This document shows positions 51,222 through 59,617 of a stretch of 64,000 nucleotides of DNA, piece by piece. Under the pieces are notes generated by a model, which saw only the letters and a list, made by a program, of their open reading frames with translations, did not search any database and was not told the origin of the DNA. The stretch comes from JAGDZR01 sp049115695. GTDB lineage: Bacteria > Bacteroidota > Bacteroidia > Cytophagales > Cyclobacteriaceae. Where the stretch lies: the NCBI GenBank assembly GCA_049115695.1, contig JAGDZR010000006.1:62001-126000 (forward strand). The letters are read 5' to 3'. Numbering within the stretch: position 1 is the stretch's first letter; every line of letters begins with the position of its first letter. Both the position numbers and the translations under genes were made by a program.

Positions 51222-51515
51222 TTAGGCAGCCGTCACTTTCTCAATCGTATCAAATTCACCAGTTTTAGCGCCAAGTTCCTCTTCAATATCAAAGTCATCT
51301 TGAAGACCTAACCAGAATTTAGGAGTAGTGCCGAAGTACTTGCTTAATCTTAGCGCCGTGTCCGCAGTTATTCTTCGATTCTTTTTTAAGATTTGACTGA
51401 TTCTTGTCTGAGGAATGTGTAAATCCTTGGAGAGTCGATAAGCACTAATACCCATTGGCTTTAGAAACTCCTCTGACAAAACCTCACCAGGGTGTATATT
51501 CGGTAGCTTTTCCAT
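51222..51515 (-). CDS. higA: HigA-type antitoxin
   Basis: The start is placed at the ATG giving MEKLPNIHPGEVLSEEFLKP, the usual HigA beginning; a longer frame starts inside higB. The 97-residue product is a helix-turn-helix antitoxin (ISAYRLSKDLHIPQTRISQILKKNRRITADTALRLSKYFGTTPKFWLGLQ) of the VapI/HigA group. It follows higB by 10 bases, the inverted toxin-first order typical of hig modules, and probably represses the operon. Confidence 0.93.
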   Translation of the reverse strand: MEKLPNIHPGEVLSEEFLKPMGISAYRLSKDLHIPQTRISQILKKNRRITADTALRLSKYFGTTPKFWLGLQDDFDIEEELGAKTGEFDTIEKVTAA

Positions 51516-51525
51516 ATTGTTATGC

Positions 51526-51807
51526 TTAGTGATAAGCAATGACCTCAACATTATTGGCGTTCCCCTCTTCCCAATTGAAAATGATTCGCCATTCCTTGTT
51601 AATTCTGATGCTATAAAAATCTTTCAAGTTTCCGGTTAGTTTTTCAAGTCTATTGGAGGGAGGGATTCTTAAATCACCGATGATCTGAGAGTTGTTGAGC
51701 ATTCTTAATTTTCTACGTGCAGCAATTTGAATTTCCATTGGCCATTTTCTTACCTTCTCCCCTTTCCATACTTTTTCAGTTTCCTTTGATCCAAAAGATA
51801 AAATCAT
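51526..51807 (-). CDS. higB: HigB-type toxin
   Basis: A 93-residue RelE-superfamily toxin: FGSKETEKVWKGEKVRKWP, RKLRMLNNSQIIGDLRIPPSNRLEKLTGN and FYSIRINKEWRIIFNWEEGN, the HigB / plasmid-maintenance killer pattern. HigB toxins cut mRNA on the ribosome. It precedes higA on the minus strand. It is the second toxin-antitoxin module in the repeat island, lying between copy B and copy C of the repeats. Confidence 0.93.
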   Translation of the reverse strand: MILSFGSKETEKVWKGEKVRKWPMEIQIAARRKLRMLNNSQIIGDLRIPPSNRLEKLTGNLKDFYSIRINKEWRIIFNWEEGNANNVEVIAYH

Positions 51808-51864
51808 ACTAGCGACAAGCGTTACTAACGTTAAAGGTAAGTAAAAATTAGTGTTTATGAAAAT

Positions 51865-52014
51865 GACGTACGCTGGCGTGACTTTGAGGAATGGTAATAG
51901 TGTAAAGGGGAAAAATGCAATTAGCTAAAGTCCAGTGCAAACAGCCAAGAGATAATAGCCAATGCCATGCTGACGCTCCTCTAGTCCCCTCCGGGGAGGG
52001 GAAGGGGTGGGTAT
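51865..52014 (+). repeat. Long direct repeat, partial copy C
   Basis: About 150 bases that match the second half of copies A and B (from the GGCGTGACTTTGAGG element through one G-rich motif at 51986-52011), with more substitutions. Together with copy D it fills the 345-base gap between higB and the barrel-protein gene. Confidence 0.85.
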
Positions 52015-52054
52015 CAAACGGCTAAAGCCAATGCCAATAGCTAATAGAAATAAA

Positions 52055-52145
52055 GACGCCATGCTGGCGTGACTTTGAGGAATGGTAATAGTGTAAAGGG
52101 GAAAAATGCAATTAAATAAAGTCTAGTACAAACGGCCAAGAGCCA
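52055..52145 (+). repeat. Long direct repeat, partial copy D
   Basis: About 90 bases beginning with the hairpin ACGCCA-TGC-TGGCGT and GACTTTGAGGAATGGTAATA, closest to copy C (both have GTAAAGGGGAAAAATGCAAT where A and B have GTAAAGTGGAAAAATGAAT). It stops before any G-rich motif, 7 bases ahead of the barrel-protein stop codon. Confidence 0.85.
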
Positions 52146-52152
52146 CCTAAAT

Positions 52153-52908
52153 CTACCTAAATTTTCCTCTTTTCATATTGAACTTCGTCCTGCCGAAGAG
52201 CACATAAGAAAGTGTAAGGGTTGCAGAAGGCCCCATAAGACTAACCGTTTCTGTTGTAACGACATCCCCTACCTCGAATCCTTGATTAAAGCCACCAAAG
52301 ACATGCTGGTATTCAAATCCGATATCGAAGTTTTGTGCTACAGTATATTTCAGCCCAGCTATCGCAGAGTAAGTGATGGTTCGTCCATTCAACCTATCAG
52401 ATTCAGGTACGCCATCCAGGACACGCTCATAGTTCTGGGAGATGAGCGTATAATTCACGCCCACCCCAACAAACGGGTGAATAGTGATTAAACCCTGCTG
52501 TCTGTAGTTCCTGGGGTTCCCCAAATGAAATTCATATTTACCTTGAAAAGAAATAGGCAAGACCAGTAGACCAAGTTTTTCATCTCGATCGATACCACCT
52601 ATTACTACATTTTGCACAGATGCTTCATCTGCCCAATACCCTACACGTGCGCCAATCAACACATCTGAAAAACGCATGTCTGCACCAACATTCGCTGTAA
52701 TGCCTCCTCCAAATGACGCGCCAATATCTGCCAGATAAGAATCATTGTTAAGATAGGCAAGACTCGGCTGGTACCAGCCTACATTAAGGTCGATGTTACT
52801 AATACCAACTCTTGATTGTCCATAGCCGTACCCTCTACGCTGCGCCATGGACTCCATGGTCACCAAGCAAAGAGCTATTAACAATGTAGTAGTAATAAAC
52901 TTTTTCAT
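52153..52908 (-). CDS. Outer-membrane beta-barrel protein
   Basis: The start is set at the ATG giving MKKFITTTLLIALCLVTMESMAQ, a signal peptide; the longer frame would run into the upstream gene. The 251-residue product has strands such as ISNIDLNVGWYQPSLAYL, FGGGITANVGADMRFSDVLIGARVGYWA and LKYTVAQNFDIGFEYQHVFGG, the pattern of small outer-membrane barrels of the OmpA/OmpW-like type. Specific role unknown. It lies 46 bases after the coiled-coil lipoprotein gene on the same strand, probably one transcript. Confidence 0.75.
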   Translation of the reverse strand: MKKFITTTLLIALCLVTMESMAQRRGYGYGQSRVGISNIDLNVGWYQPSLAYLNNDSYLADIGASFGGGITANVGADMRFSDVLIGARVGYWADEASVQNVVIGGIDRDEKLGLLVLPISFQGKYEFHLGNPRNYRQQGLITIHPFVGVGVNYTLISQNYERVLDGVPESDRLNGRTITYSAIAGLKYTVAQNFDIGFEYQHVFGGFNQGFEVGDVVTTETVSLMGPSATLTLSYVLFGRTKFNMKRGKFR

Positions 52909-52954
52909 ATTCAGGCGATTCTTATGATTACTAGATGATTCCATTGCTTTGTGA

Positions 52955-54007
52955 TTAACCTCCACTGTTTGATCCCTGGTTATGGCAACCATTCTGACGC
53001 TGATTTCTCTTTGTTGTCGCCTCTGCGATGGCTGTGTTATAATTACGATTAGCCTCAGCCACCATCGCATCATTAGCAGTATTCAACTTGGTCGTTTCTG
53101 TCGTCAATAGATTGTTAATCAATGTATCCTCGTCCAACTTTAAAGTCCTGCTATAAGAAACATTCAAAGCATAAATCAACTTATTCAATAAGTTCAAGCT
53201 GCTCTGCTGTCCTGCTGTAATTACACCATCGCTTAATGCCTGACTAATCGCCGCATCAATTTCATCATAGATGGTGAGATAACTTGCTTTGCGATCATCA
53301 TGTCTGGTTTGTGCATCGCCTAACAATACATCTGCTCTATCTTGCAGTTTTGATAACTGATTATTATATCGGGCCGCAATCTTTGCCAGTTCAGCCTCCA
53401 ATGCGTCATCCAAAGTTGCTTTCGATACATCAAAAGCATCCTGAGCAGCTTGCTTACAATCATCCAGATCTGCATTCACAGCAGCTACAATATTGTTCAC
53501 AGGAGAACTTACGTTGGCTGCACTTAATCTACCACTGGCCCTTCCAGAAGTACCATCAGGTGAAGCAACTTCAGGAATAAATTCTGCCAAAGCAGGATCA
53601 TTCTCAAAAGTTGTGATCATATCATTGACTTGCGACTCGATATCCTCATCACCTGACTCAATATCTTCCACAATGGAAGTAGTCGACTGACTATTCCAGT
53701 AGTCCTGTTGTGCCTGGCTAACCGAATTATCAATCGCACTGGTATTACTCGCTGTTTGCGTGGCATCACCGGTAATGTCTCCACTTAAATCAGTTGCAGC
53801 CTGATTGCTCAAAGAACCCGCATCAACTGATAGGTCACCCGCCACTAAGCTTGTGGTGTCCACTTCTGATAGTGCCACCTCATCATCAAATTTGTATTCA
53901 AATTCCGGGACGGCACCTATCTCCTTACAGGAGATCATGGCCAAACTCGCGATGATAGTGAGCGTGAGTAATTGGTGAATGGTTTCTTTTCTAACTAACC
54001 TGAGCAT
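52955..54007 (-). CDS. Helical lipoprotein of unknown function
   Basis: A 350-residue protein with a lipoprotein signal (LTIIASLAMISC). After an acidic, Thr/Ser/Asp-rich stretch (about 40-130) come long helices with coiled-coil character (DDCKQAAQDAFDVSKATLDDALEAELAKIAARYNNQLSKL, ETTKLNTANDAMVAEANRNYNTAIAEATTKR) and a low-complexity end NQRQNGCHNQGSNSGG. No catalytic motif. It may form an elongated envelope structure together with the barrel protein downstream. Confidence 0.72.
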   Translation of the reverse strand: MLRLVRKETIHQLLTLTIIASLAMISCKEIGAVPEFEYKFDDEVALSEVDTTSLVAGDLSVDAGSLSNQAATDLSGDITGDATQTASNTSAIDNSVSQAQQDYWNSQSTTSIVEDIESGDEDIESQVNDMITTFENDPALAEFIPEVASPDGTSGRASGRLSAANVSSPVNNIVAAVNADLDDCKQAAQDAFDVSKATLDDALEAELAKIAARYNNQLSKLQDRADVLLGDAQTRHDDRKASYLTIYDEIDAAISQALSDGVITAGQQSSLNLLNKLIYALNVSYSRTLKLDEDTLINNLLTTETTKLNTANDAMVAEANRNYNTAIAEATTKRNQRQNGCHNQGSNSGG

Positions 54008-54050
54008 GGTTATAAATTTAGTTCAAATAATCCAGTTGTCTTGAAGCAAA

Positions 54051-54058
54051 CAAAAGTA
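54051..54058 (-). promoter_or_regulatory. Promoter -7 element (TACTTTTG) for the lipoprotein-barrel operon
   Basis: On the minus strand TACTTTTG fits TAnnTTTG exactly, with a TTG 22 bases upstream. It lies 44 bases before the lipoprotein ATG. Confidence 0.55.
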
Positions 54059-54088
54059 AAACAATAATTTAACAGATTTGCAACCCTT

Positions 54089-55174
54089 TTAACGATTATT
54101 CTCCAATCCATCTCGCACAAAATCAGGGTTAAACCTCAAAATATCTTCATAAAAGTCTGTGTAAGGCCGGAGTTGTTCGCCAATACCGGTATTAGGTCGT
54201 AAATCATAATTCAACTTAAAACTATGCGGTGGTCTGATCTGGATCCATCGGTTCGCATAAAACTTTCTGGGCCACAACGCAAAAGTTACATAGAAGCCAG
54301 CATTATCCCCGGCAACACTCTTGGATGCAAAGAAGCCAATGTCTGTATTGCCAAATTGTCGAAATACGGTCAATTTCCCTCCAATATCATCCCGTAGGTA
54401 CTTTTCTGCCTGCACCCTGGCGACCAGTCCGTATCTGGGCAATCGATAAGTAAAGTGGACATAGCCCGTCAGGTAATTGATGGGATCAGCATAGAGCGTA
54501 CCCGCATCTAACAAATATAAACCGGTATAGTAAATAGCAGCCCCTGCATACATGCGGTTATTCCCAAACATTCTGATATACGACGCATAGCCACCATAAC
54601 GCCTGTTTCGAAAAGTCCCCAAATAGGTGTTGAAGAAGTGATTGCCTTTCCTGATCAAGGTATACCCTACCCCGATCTCACCAGGCCGAGACCCTAAACC
54701 TAACCGATAGTCAAAATCATTTTGAAAGGGTTGAATCCATTGCGCTACAGCATAAAATCCTTTTCTCAAATTGAACTGCAACCTTGGCCCTATGGCCAAC
54801 TGAGTCCGAAATGGCTCGTCATAATGACCGTATTCTGCGTAATAGATAGGTTTCAATTGCAGATCCAATCGGTAGCTGGGTTGATAGCTTAAGCCATCCC
54901 GAATCGCTACTACAGCTGAATCCTTGTAAGCCAAAATAGGATGCCCTTGATACAAATACACTAATTCCTTGCCTTTAAGTGAATCTGTATTCAATAAAAG
55001 TCGATAAGTGTGTCTGGGGTTGCGATGCATCCTGGACTCAAACAAAAAAGTATTTTCCTGCGCGGAGGTAGACTCCAGGTGTTCATAATCGATCAAACTG
55101 CCCTGTCCAAGGGCGCTAAGAGCGAGCAGACTAAAAAGTATTGAAAATAAGTTGATGAAGAATGAATGGTTCAT
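54089..55174 (-). CDS. YjbH-like outer-membrane barrel, resembling the C-terminal half
   Basis: A 361-residue protein with a signal peptide (LFSILFSLLALSALGQ). Its body is strand-rich (YRLDLQLKPIYYAEYGHYDEPF, LAIGPRLQFNLRKGFYAVAQWIQPF, RLPRYGLVARVQAEKYLRDDIGGKLTVFRQFGNTDIGFFASKS), resembling the second barrel of YjbH/GfcD-type polysaccharide-export proteins. The separate gene at 56131-56898 resembles the N-terminal barrel of the same family. It lies at the edge of the polysaccharide locus beside the sugar transferase. The YjbH link is from pattern only and moderately secure. Confidence 0.6.
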   Translation of the reverse strand: MNHSFFINLFSILFSLLALSALGQGSLIDYEHLESTSAQENTFLFESRMHRNPRHTYRLLLNTDSLKGKELVYLYQGHPILAYKDSAVVAIRDGLSYQPSYRLDLQLKPIYYAEYGHYDEPFRTQLAIGPRLQFNLRKGFYAVAQWIQPFQNDFDYRLGLGSRPGEIGVGYTLIRKGNHFFNTYLGTFRNRRYGGYASYIRMFGNNRMYAGAAIYYTGLYLLDAGTLYADPINYLTGYVHFTYRLPRYGLVARVQAEKYLRDDIGGKLTVFRQFGNTDIGFFASKSVAGDNAGFYVTFALWPRKFYANRWIQIRPPHSFKLNYDLRPNTGIGEQLRPYTDFYEDILRFNPDFVRDGLENNR

Positions 55175-55274
55175 TTGTTCACTACTGCAATATGAGTACT
55201 TAAGATACCTGATCTACCAAAGATTCCTTCAAAAATACTGGAAAATGGTATGAACTCAAGCCACCTCAACTAAC

Positions 55275-56033
55275 CTACTCAACATGCAGCTGATGGTCCG
55301 GATGCGCTGCTCTATTGACACTATACCCCAGAATCATCAGCAGTGTTTTCCAAAGGATCCAAATGTCAAGGCTAAACTTCCAGTTTCTAATGTAAAAGAT
55401 ATCGAACTTGACTCGCTGACTCATAGCGAGCACATTGGGTGTGGGGCCATGTTTGCCCATACATTGTGCCATGCCGGTGATGCCGGGCTTCACCATCATG
55501 CGGTAATTGTAATTCTCGATATGTTGTTCAAAGTAGATATTCTGCGGGATCATATGCGGTCTTGGACCTACTACTGACATATGCCCTAACAACACATTGC
55601 AAAACTGAGGTAGCTCATCGATGCTGTACTTTCGGAGAAACATACCCAATTGAGTAATTCTTGCATCTTTTAACCCCTGTGCCTGTTTAGTATCACTTTC
55701 ACTATTTTGCTTCATTGTTCTGAACTTAAACAATGGGAATTCTTTCCGATATCGACCATGTCTCTTTTGCACAAAAAACGGATTACCAGAACTATCGAGC
55801 ATTATCAATAAAGCAACAATTGGAATGGACCAAGAAAGTATCAAAATGACTACCGGAAGCGCAACACAAAGGTCCAGTATCCGCTTGGCATAACGATTTG
55901 TAATGTTTGTTAGGGGATGACCTAAAAACAATCTTCTGGTAATCGCATCCTGACGGCCATTGATCGAAGGATAGTCTACAATTTTTTCCTTAAAAAGCGA
56001 GTTTGATTTTTTGAATTGGGCGGCTTTACTCAT
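55275..56033 (-). CDS. Initiating sugar transferase (polyprenyl-phosphate glycosyl-1-phosphate transferase)
   Basis: A 252-residue bacterial sugar transferase of the short type, without the N-terminal membrane bundle of WbaP/WcaJ. One hydrophobic anchor (LCVALPVVILILSWSIPIVALLIML) precedes the catalytic domain with FFVQKRHGRYRKEFPLFKFRTM, SIDELPQFCNVLLGHMSVVGPRPH and VKPGITGMAQ. It loads the first sugar phosphate onto undecaprenyl phosphate to begin the repeat unit of the surface polysaccharide built by the neighbouring genes. Confidence 0.93.
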   Translation of the reverse strand: MSKAAQFKKSNSLFKEKIVDYPSINGRQDAITRRLFLGHPLTNITNRYAKRILDLCVALPVVILILSWSIPIVALLIMLDSSGNPFFVQKRHGRYRKEFPLFKFRTMKQNSESDTKQAQGLKDARITQLGMFLRKYSIDELPQFCNVLLGHMSVVGPRPHMIPQNIYFEQHIENYNYRMMVKPGITGMAQCMGKHGPTPNVLAMSQRVKFDIFYIRNWKFSLDIWILWKTLLMILGYSVNRAAHPDHQLHVE

Positions 56034-56130
56034 TTAGCGATATTTTGGTGATTCAGTTGTCTGGCCTATGGCATGGTCGTAAAAATCATTTAGCTTGGTG
56101 TCTAGATTAGACACGAAGTAATACAATAAA

Positions 56131-56898
56131 GTGGGAAAAGGTAACCTTTTAAGGACATGTTCGCTCTTTTTTTTCATTTCAACATGTTTCCATTTGCCCG
56201 GGCAAATTAGTGTCGGAGGACAGAGTGGCTACATAATAGTACCTAATGCCTATTTAATTGATGATAGCCATTTGTTGATAAGTGTTCAAAGCAATCCTGA
56301 GGAATACGCTATTTTAACTTATCGAGAGCGGGTACCTGGAGACGAATTTATTTATTCCATGAATATTGGATTCATCCCAAGAATAAATCTAATCCTCAAT
56401 CTCTCAAGAATAAATGGATGGGTAGAAGAAACAGGAATCGGAGACAGGGATGCACAGATAACCATTCATGCTCTCAGGGAAACAGAAAAACTGCCATCAG
56501 TAGTTATTAATCTCGAGGTACCATTAGGGGTTAATCAATTTCTGGCGGGTAATCATGTGGTTCTATCAAAGTCCTTTACGCTCATGCCAAGTCTTCGAGG
56601 AGACATTTCTGCTGGATATGGAATTCCCTATCGATTTGGGAGAGAAGAAAACCTAGGTAACTATAGCGACTTTGGCACTGCCAAATTTCGACCAAAGCAT
56701 AATGAATATCTCAATGGTATTTTCGGAGGAATTCAGCTCAGAACAGCAAAAGGAATTTATATCTCTTTAGAACATGATAGCCAAAAAATAAATGGTGGGC
56801 TTGGATTAAAAGTTTTCAACTCACTTTATTTGCAAGCCTTTGCACTCGGGTTCAGAAAATTAGGTATCGGAGCTTCCTATCAATTTAATCTTAGATGA
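56131..56898 (+). CDS. YjbH-like outer-membrane protein, resembling the N-terminal half
   Basis: A 255-residue protein (GTG start) with a signal peptide (CSLFFFISTCFHLPGQ). The start of the mature part, ISVGGQSGYIIVPNAYLIDDSHL, matches the G-x-x-x-x-P-x-A opening of YjbH/GfcD barrels, followed by GIGDRDAQITIHALRETEKLPSVVINLEVPLG, similar to the DRS-x-x-x-K...P-x-x-A family pattern. YjbH is thought to aid polysaccharide passage or modification at the outer membrane. Most YjbH proteins near 700 residues join two barrels; here the two appear as separate genes on opposite strands. Confidence 0.65.
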   Translation: MGKGNLLRTCSLFFFISTCFHLPGQISVGGQSGYIIVPNAYLIDDSHLLISVQSNPEEYAILTYRERVPGDEFIYSMNIGFIPRINLILNLSRINGWVEETGIGDRDAQITIHALRETEKLPSVVINLEVPLGVNQFLAGNHVVLSKSFTLMPSLRGDISAGYGIPYRFGREENLGNYSDFGTAKFRPKHNEYLNGIFGGIQLRTAKGIYISLEHDSQKINGGLGLKVFNSLYLQAFALGFRKLGIGASYQFNLR

Positions 56899-56920
56899 TT
56901 AATCACATTAATATTTTTTT

Positions 56921-57649
56921 ATGAAAGGGTACTATCCAGAACAACAACTTCTCGGATTCAATAGATCTGATGTTACTATCCTTTTTTATAATTATGTTAA
57001 CGCACAACTCACTGATGAGATGACTGTCCTTATTGTAGGATGTGGCAGAGGGCTGGCGTTTGATCAAAACAGCTACAAGAGCAAATTGCAGTGGTTTAAA
57101 GGCCGATGCACCAAAGTCATTGGCATTGATGTAGATCCTAATGCTAAAAATAATCCCTCCGTTGATGAATTCAGACTGATCGAAAATGATGAATGGTCAA
57201 TTGAAAGTGGGTCCATTGACATGATCGTTTGTGACTGGGTAGTAGAACATGTAGAACATCCAGATAAATTCTTCAAAGAGTGCAATAGAGTTTTAAAGCC
57301 GAAGGGCATAACCTGTATCAGAACATCAAATAAGTTGCATTACGTATCCATTGGGGCTAGTCTGATACCTAATCGATTTCACTCCAAATATGTAAGCGGA
57401 ATAGTTGGATTGCGTAAAGATGAAGATGTGTTTCCCACCTATTTCAAATGCAATACAATATCTAAACTTAAGTTGTTACATGAAAAAAGTGGATTTAATA
57501 CAGTCGTATTTGCAGTAGAACCACCACCTTGGTATTTAAAGTTCTCAAGGGTCACTTTTTGGCTAGGGTTAGTTTATGGAAGATTGGTGCCCTCTTCACT
57601 AAAGTATACCATAATGGCCTTTGGTGTTAAGGAAAATAAATCTTTCTGA
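56921..57649 (+). CDS. SAM-dependent class I methyltransferase
   Basis: A 242-residue protein with Rossmann methyltransferase motifs: motif I VLIVGCGRGLAF, motif II VIGIDVDPNAKNN, motif III IDMIVCDWVVEHVEHPDKFFKECNRVLKPKG. No membrane segment or signal. Within this locus it probably methylates a sugar or a lipid-linked intermediate of the surface polysaccharide. The stop overlaps the convergent sulfotransferase gene by 23 bases. Confidence 0.85.
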   Translation: MKGYYPEQQLLGFNRSDVTILFYNYVNAQLTDEMTVLIVGCGRGLAFDQNSYKSKLQWFKGRCTKVIGIDVDPNAKNNPSVDEFRLIENDEWSIESGSIDMIVCDWVVEHVEHPDKFFKECNRVLKPKGITCIRTSNKLHYVSIGASLIPNRFHSKYVSGIVGLRKDEDVFPTYFKCNTISKLKLLHEKSGFNTVVFAVEPPPWYLKFSRVTFWLGLVYGRLVPSSLKYTIMAFGVKENKSF

Positions 57650-58448
57650 TGTTCATTTCATCCAATTGTTCCTGTTCCTGAGAATAGTATTCCCTTAAAA
57701 AAGTTTTGTCATCCGCTCTAAGTTGTAATGGTTCACTTCCCCCACTATAGAATAAATGATGAAGTCCTCTTTTTTTTAGAAAATCGATCATTGAGAATAG
57801 GTTGTGTTTTCTGGCAATCTCAGCAGCTTTCCTCCCGATTTTTGCCAGCAACCAGCTTCTGGGTGTGCTGGCCGCATTGTATACACTGTCGGTATCGGCA
57901 AAATCATACTCCGATATTTCAAGAAAGGAGCATAGTTGATTAAGTAATGTATCCGGTGCTGACACGATCATGTCATAATCGTATATAATAATTTGATTTG
58001 CAGGAAAACGTTCGCACCATCGCTTAAGATAGGACGCATATTTGCCACTTTCAAGAATTTGAGGTTCCTCCTTTACAGCCTTGCTGAAATCCTTTGACTT
58101 CACCTTACCATGTCTATAATAATGGCGAAACAAGGATAGCGCCTTGTCGATTGGATTTCGAATACCAACCACCAATTTTACTTTGGGGAAATGTTGATGA
58201 ATTCTTTCAATGACCACTGGATCATCAAAATAAGCGGGTGTAAATTCCCCTCTACACTTAACCGCATCACAATCACCAAAACACTCATCATAAAAACTGA
58301 GATCAGCATTATACTTAAGTGAGAATAACTCTATCTCTTTACTGATAGAGGGTAGGCAAATTTCCGGATGCTGTATAAGCATATTGTGCAACCAGGTACT
58401 TCCGGTTTTCTGAGGGCCAATTCCTATAAAATCAAGCTTTTGATTCAT
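57627..58448 (-). CDS. PAPS-dependent sulfotransferase
   Basis: A 273-residue cytoplasmic sulfotransferase. The 5'-phosphosulfate loop is IGPQKTGSTWLHNML (residues about 11-25) and the 3'-phosphate site VVGIRNPIDKALSLFRHYYRHG, both typical of carbohydrate/heparan-type sulfotransferases. It transfers sulfate from PAPS, so the surface polysaccharide is probably sulfated, a feature more common in marine bacteria. The start overlaps the glycosyltransferase gene upstream by 17 bases. Confidence 0.9.
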   Translation of the reverse strand: MNQKLDFIGIGPQKTGSTWLHNMLIQHPEICLPSISKEIELFSLKYNADLSFYDECFGDCDAVKCRGEFTPAYFDDPVVIERIHQHFPKVKLVVGIRNPIDKALSLFRHYYRHGKVKSKDFSKAVKEEPQILESGKYASYLKRWCERFPANQIIIYDYDMIVSAPDTLLNQLCSFLEISEYDFADTDSVYNAASTPRSWLLAKIGRKAAEIARKHNLFSMIDFLKKRGLHHLFYSGGSEPLQLRADDKTFLREYYSQEQEQLDEMNIRKIYFP

Positions 58449-59604
58449 GATGCAGTTCTAAAAAAAGTTCCTCATACATTTTACATTCCGTTAACGGATT
58501 AAAATGTTCAATGGCATATGATCTGGCATTTTCACTCAACTCCGTCATTTGATCGGTTTTTGTGAGCATACCGACTGTCTCAATAAAGTTATTGGAATCT
58601 ATGTTACTTATTAAACCGGTTCGGCCATGATGGATAATATCGGGAATACCTCCAACAGGTGAAGCGATTACCGGCGTTCCAACAAGCATGGCTTCTTTGA
58701 TCACATGAGGAACGCCTTCATTGTAACTCATCAGGATCAATGCGCTCGATTCGGCAATAATTTCAGGGATATCATCTCTCCACCCTGAAATCACTACTAA
58801 TTCTTCTAGATTGTTTTCATCAATGTGAGCCTGTATTTGAGACATGTATTCCTCATCTTCAACAGGTCCAACGAGCTTAAGAATAAAACCGAATCTCTCA
58901 TGGATCAATTTTATACTTTCAACTAAAAATAATTGATTCTTTCTAGCACCGATTAATCCAACACAAGTCAAAATACCAGAATTTAGCTTTTGCTTAGACC
59001 CGTTCAATTTGCAAATATCCTCAAACCTCTGATTGGTAAGAGCTGAATCGATTGACGTCAGTTTATCATCAAATATTTTCATTAAGGATCTCCCAAAAAT
59101 AAAAAGATGCTGGAATGGGCTTTCAGTAACCACTTTATCACATAGGATTAATCCAAGCACATGTAAAAAACGTACCAGCTTCCGTGACGAGTATTCCAGA
59201 GCAATATCCCATATTCTTGGGATACCATTGGCACGGGCACCTAATACAGCTAATAATACACTCTTTACATTTCTCATCCAAAGTACATGAACACCTTCCC
59301 TGTCCAATACTTTTCCAACTTCCTTATTGTAAGCAAGTAGGCATTTTAAACTTCTAACTAGTTTGAAAACATTATACTTCAGGACTTCTCCTTTTTCAGG
59401 TGAAAGAACTTCAGGCAGCTCCAAAACAATAGTCTTTACTTTGCGCTTTTCTGCTTCCGCTACAAGGATGCTTTTCTTCTGCGTGATTAAGATTGGTTCG
59501 AATTTATCTCGGTCCAGATTCTCAAAGAGGGTTAGTAAAGTATTTGGCCCTCCAGTAAGCACATCACCAAAAGCAAAATAGAAACCAATTTTAACTTTGT
59601 TCAT
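58432..59604 (-). CDS. Glycosyltransferase family 4 protein
   Basis: A 390-residue GT-B enzyme. The C-terminal donor-binding domain has LTCVGLIGARKNQLFLVESIKLI, ISGWRDDIPEIIAESSALILMSYNEGVPHVIKEAMLVGTPVIASPVGGIPDII, with the E-x7-E type EGVP...KEAM motif of retaining GT4 enzymes. It adds one sugar to the lipid-linked repeat unit on the cytoplasmic face. The gene overlaps the sulfotransferase downstream and lies 13 bases after the epimerase upstream, an operon. Confidence 0.9.
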   Translation of the reverse strand: MNKVKIGFYFAFGDVLTGGPNTLLTLFENLDRDKFEPILITQKKSILVAEAEKRKVKTIVLELPEVLSPEKGEVLKYNVFKLVRSLKCLLAYNKEVGKVLDREGVHVLWMRNVKSVLLAVLGARANGIPRIWDIALEYSSRKLVRFLHVLGLILCDKVVTESPFQHLFIFGRSLMKIFDDKLTSIDSALTNQRFEDICKLNGSKQKLNSGILTCVGLIGARKNQLFLVESIKLIHERFGFILKLVGPVEDEEYMSQIQAHIDENNLEELVVISGWRDDIPEIIAESSALILMSYNEGVPHVIKEAMLVGTPVIASPVGGIPDIIHHGRTGLISNIDSNNFIETVGMLTKTDQMTELSENARSYAIEHFNPLTECKMYEELFLELHHESKA

Positions 59605-59617
59605 TTGCTATTATCCT

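Noticed and set aside
49730..52152. Insertion sequence with transposase
   Set aside because: No transposase or recombinase frame occurs in or near the repeats and no terminal inverted repeats were found.
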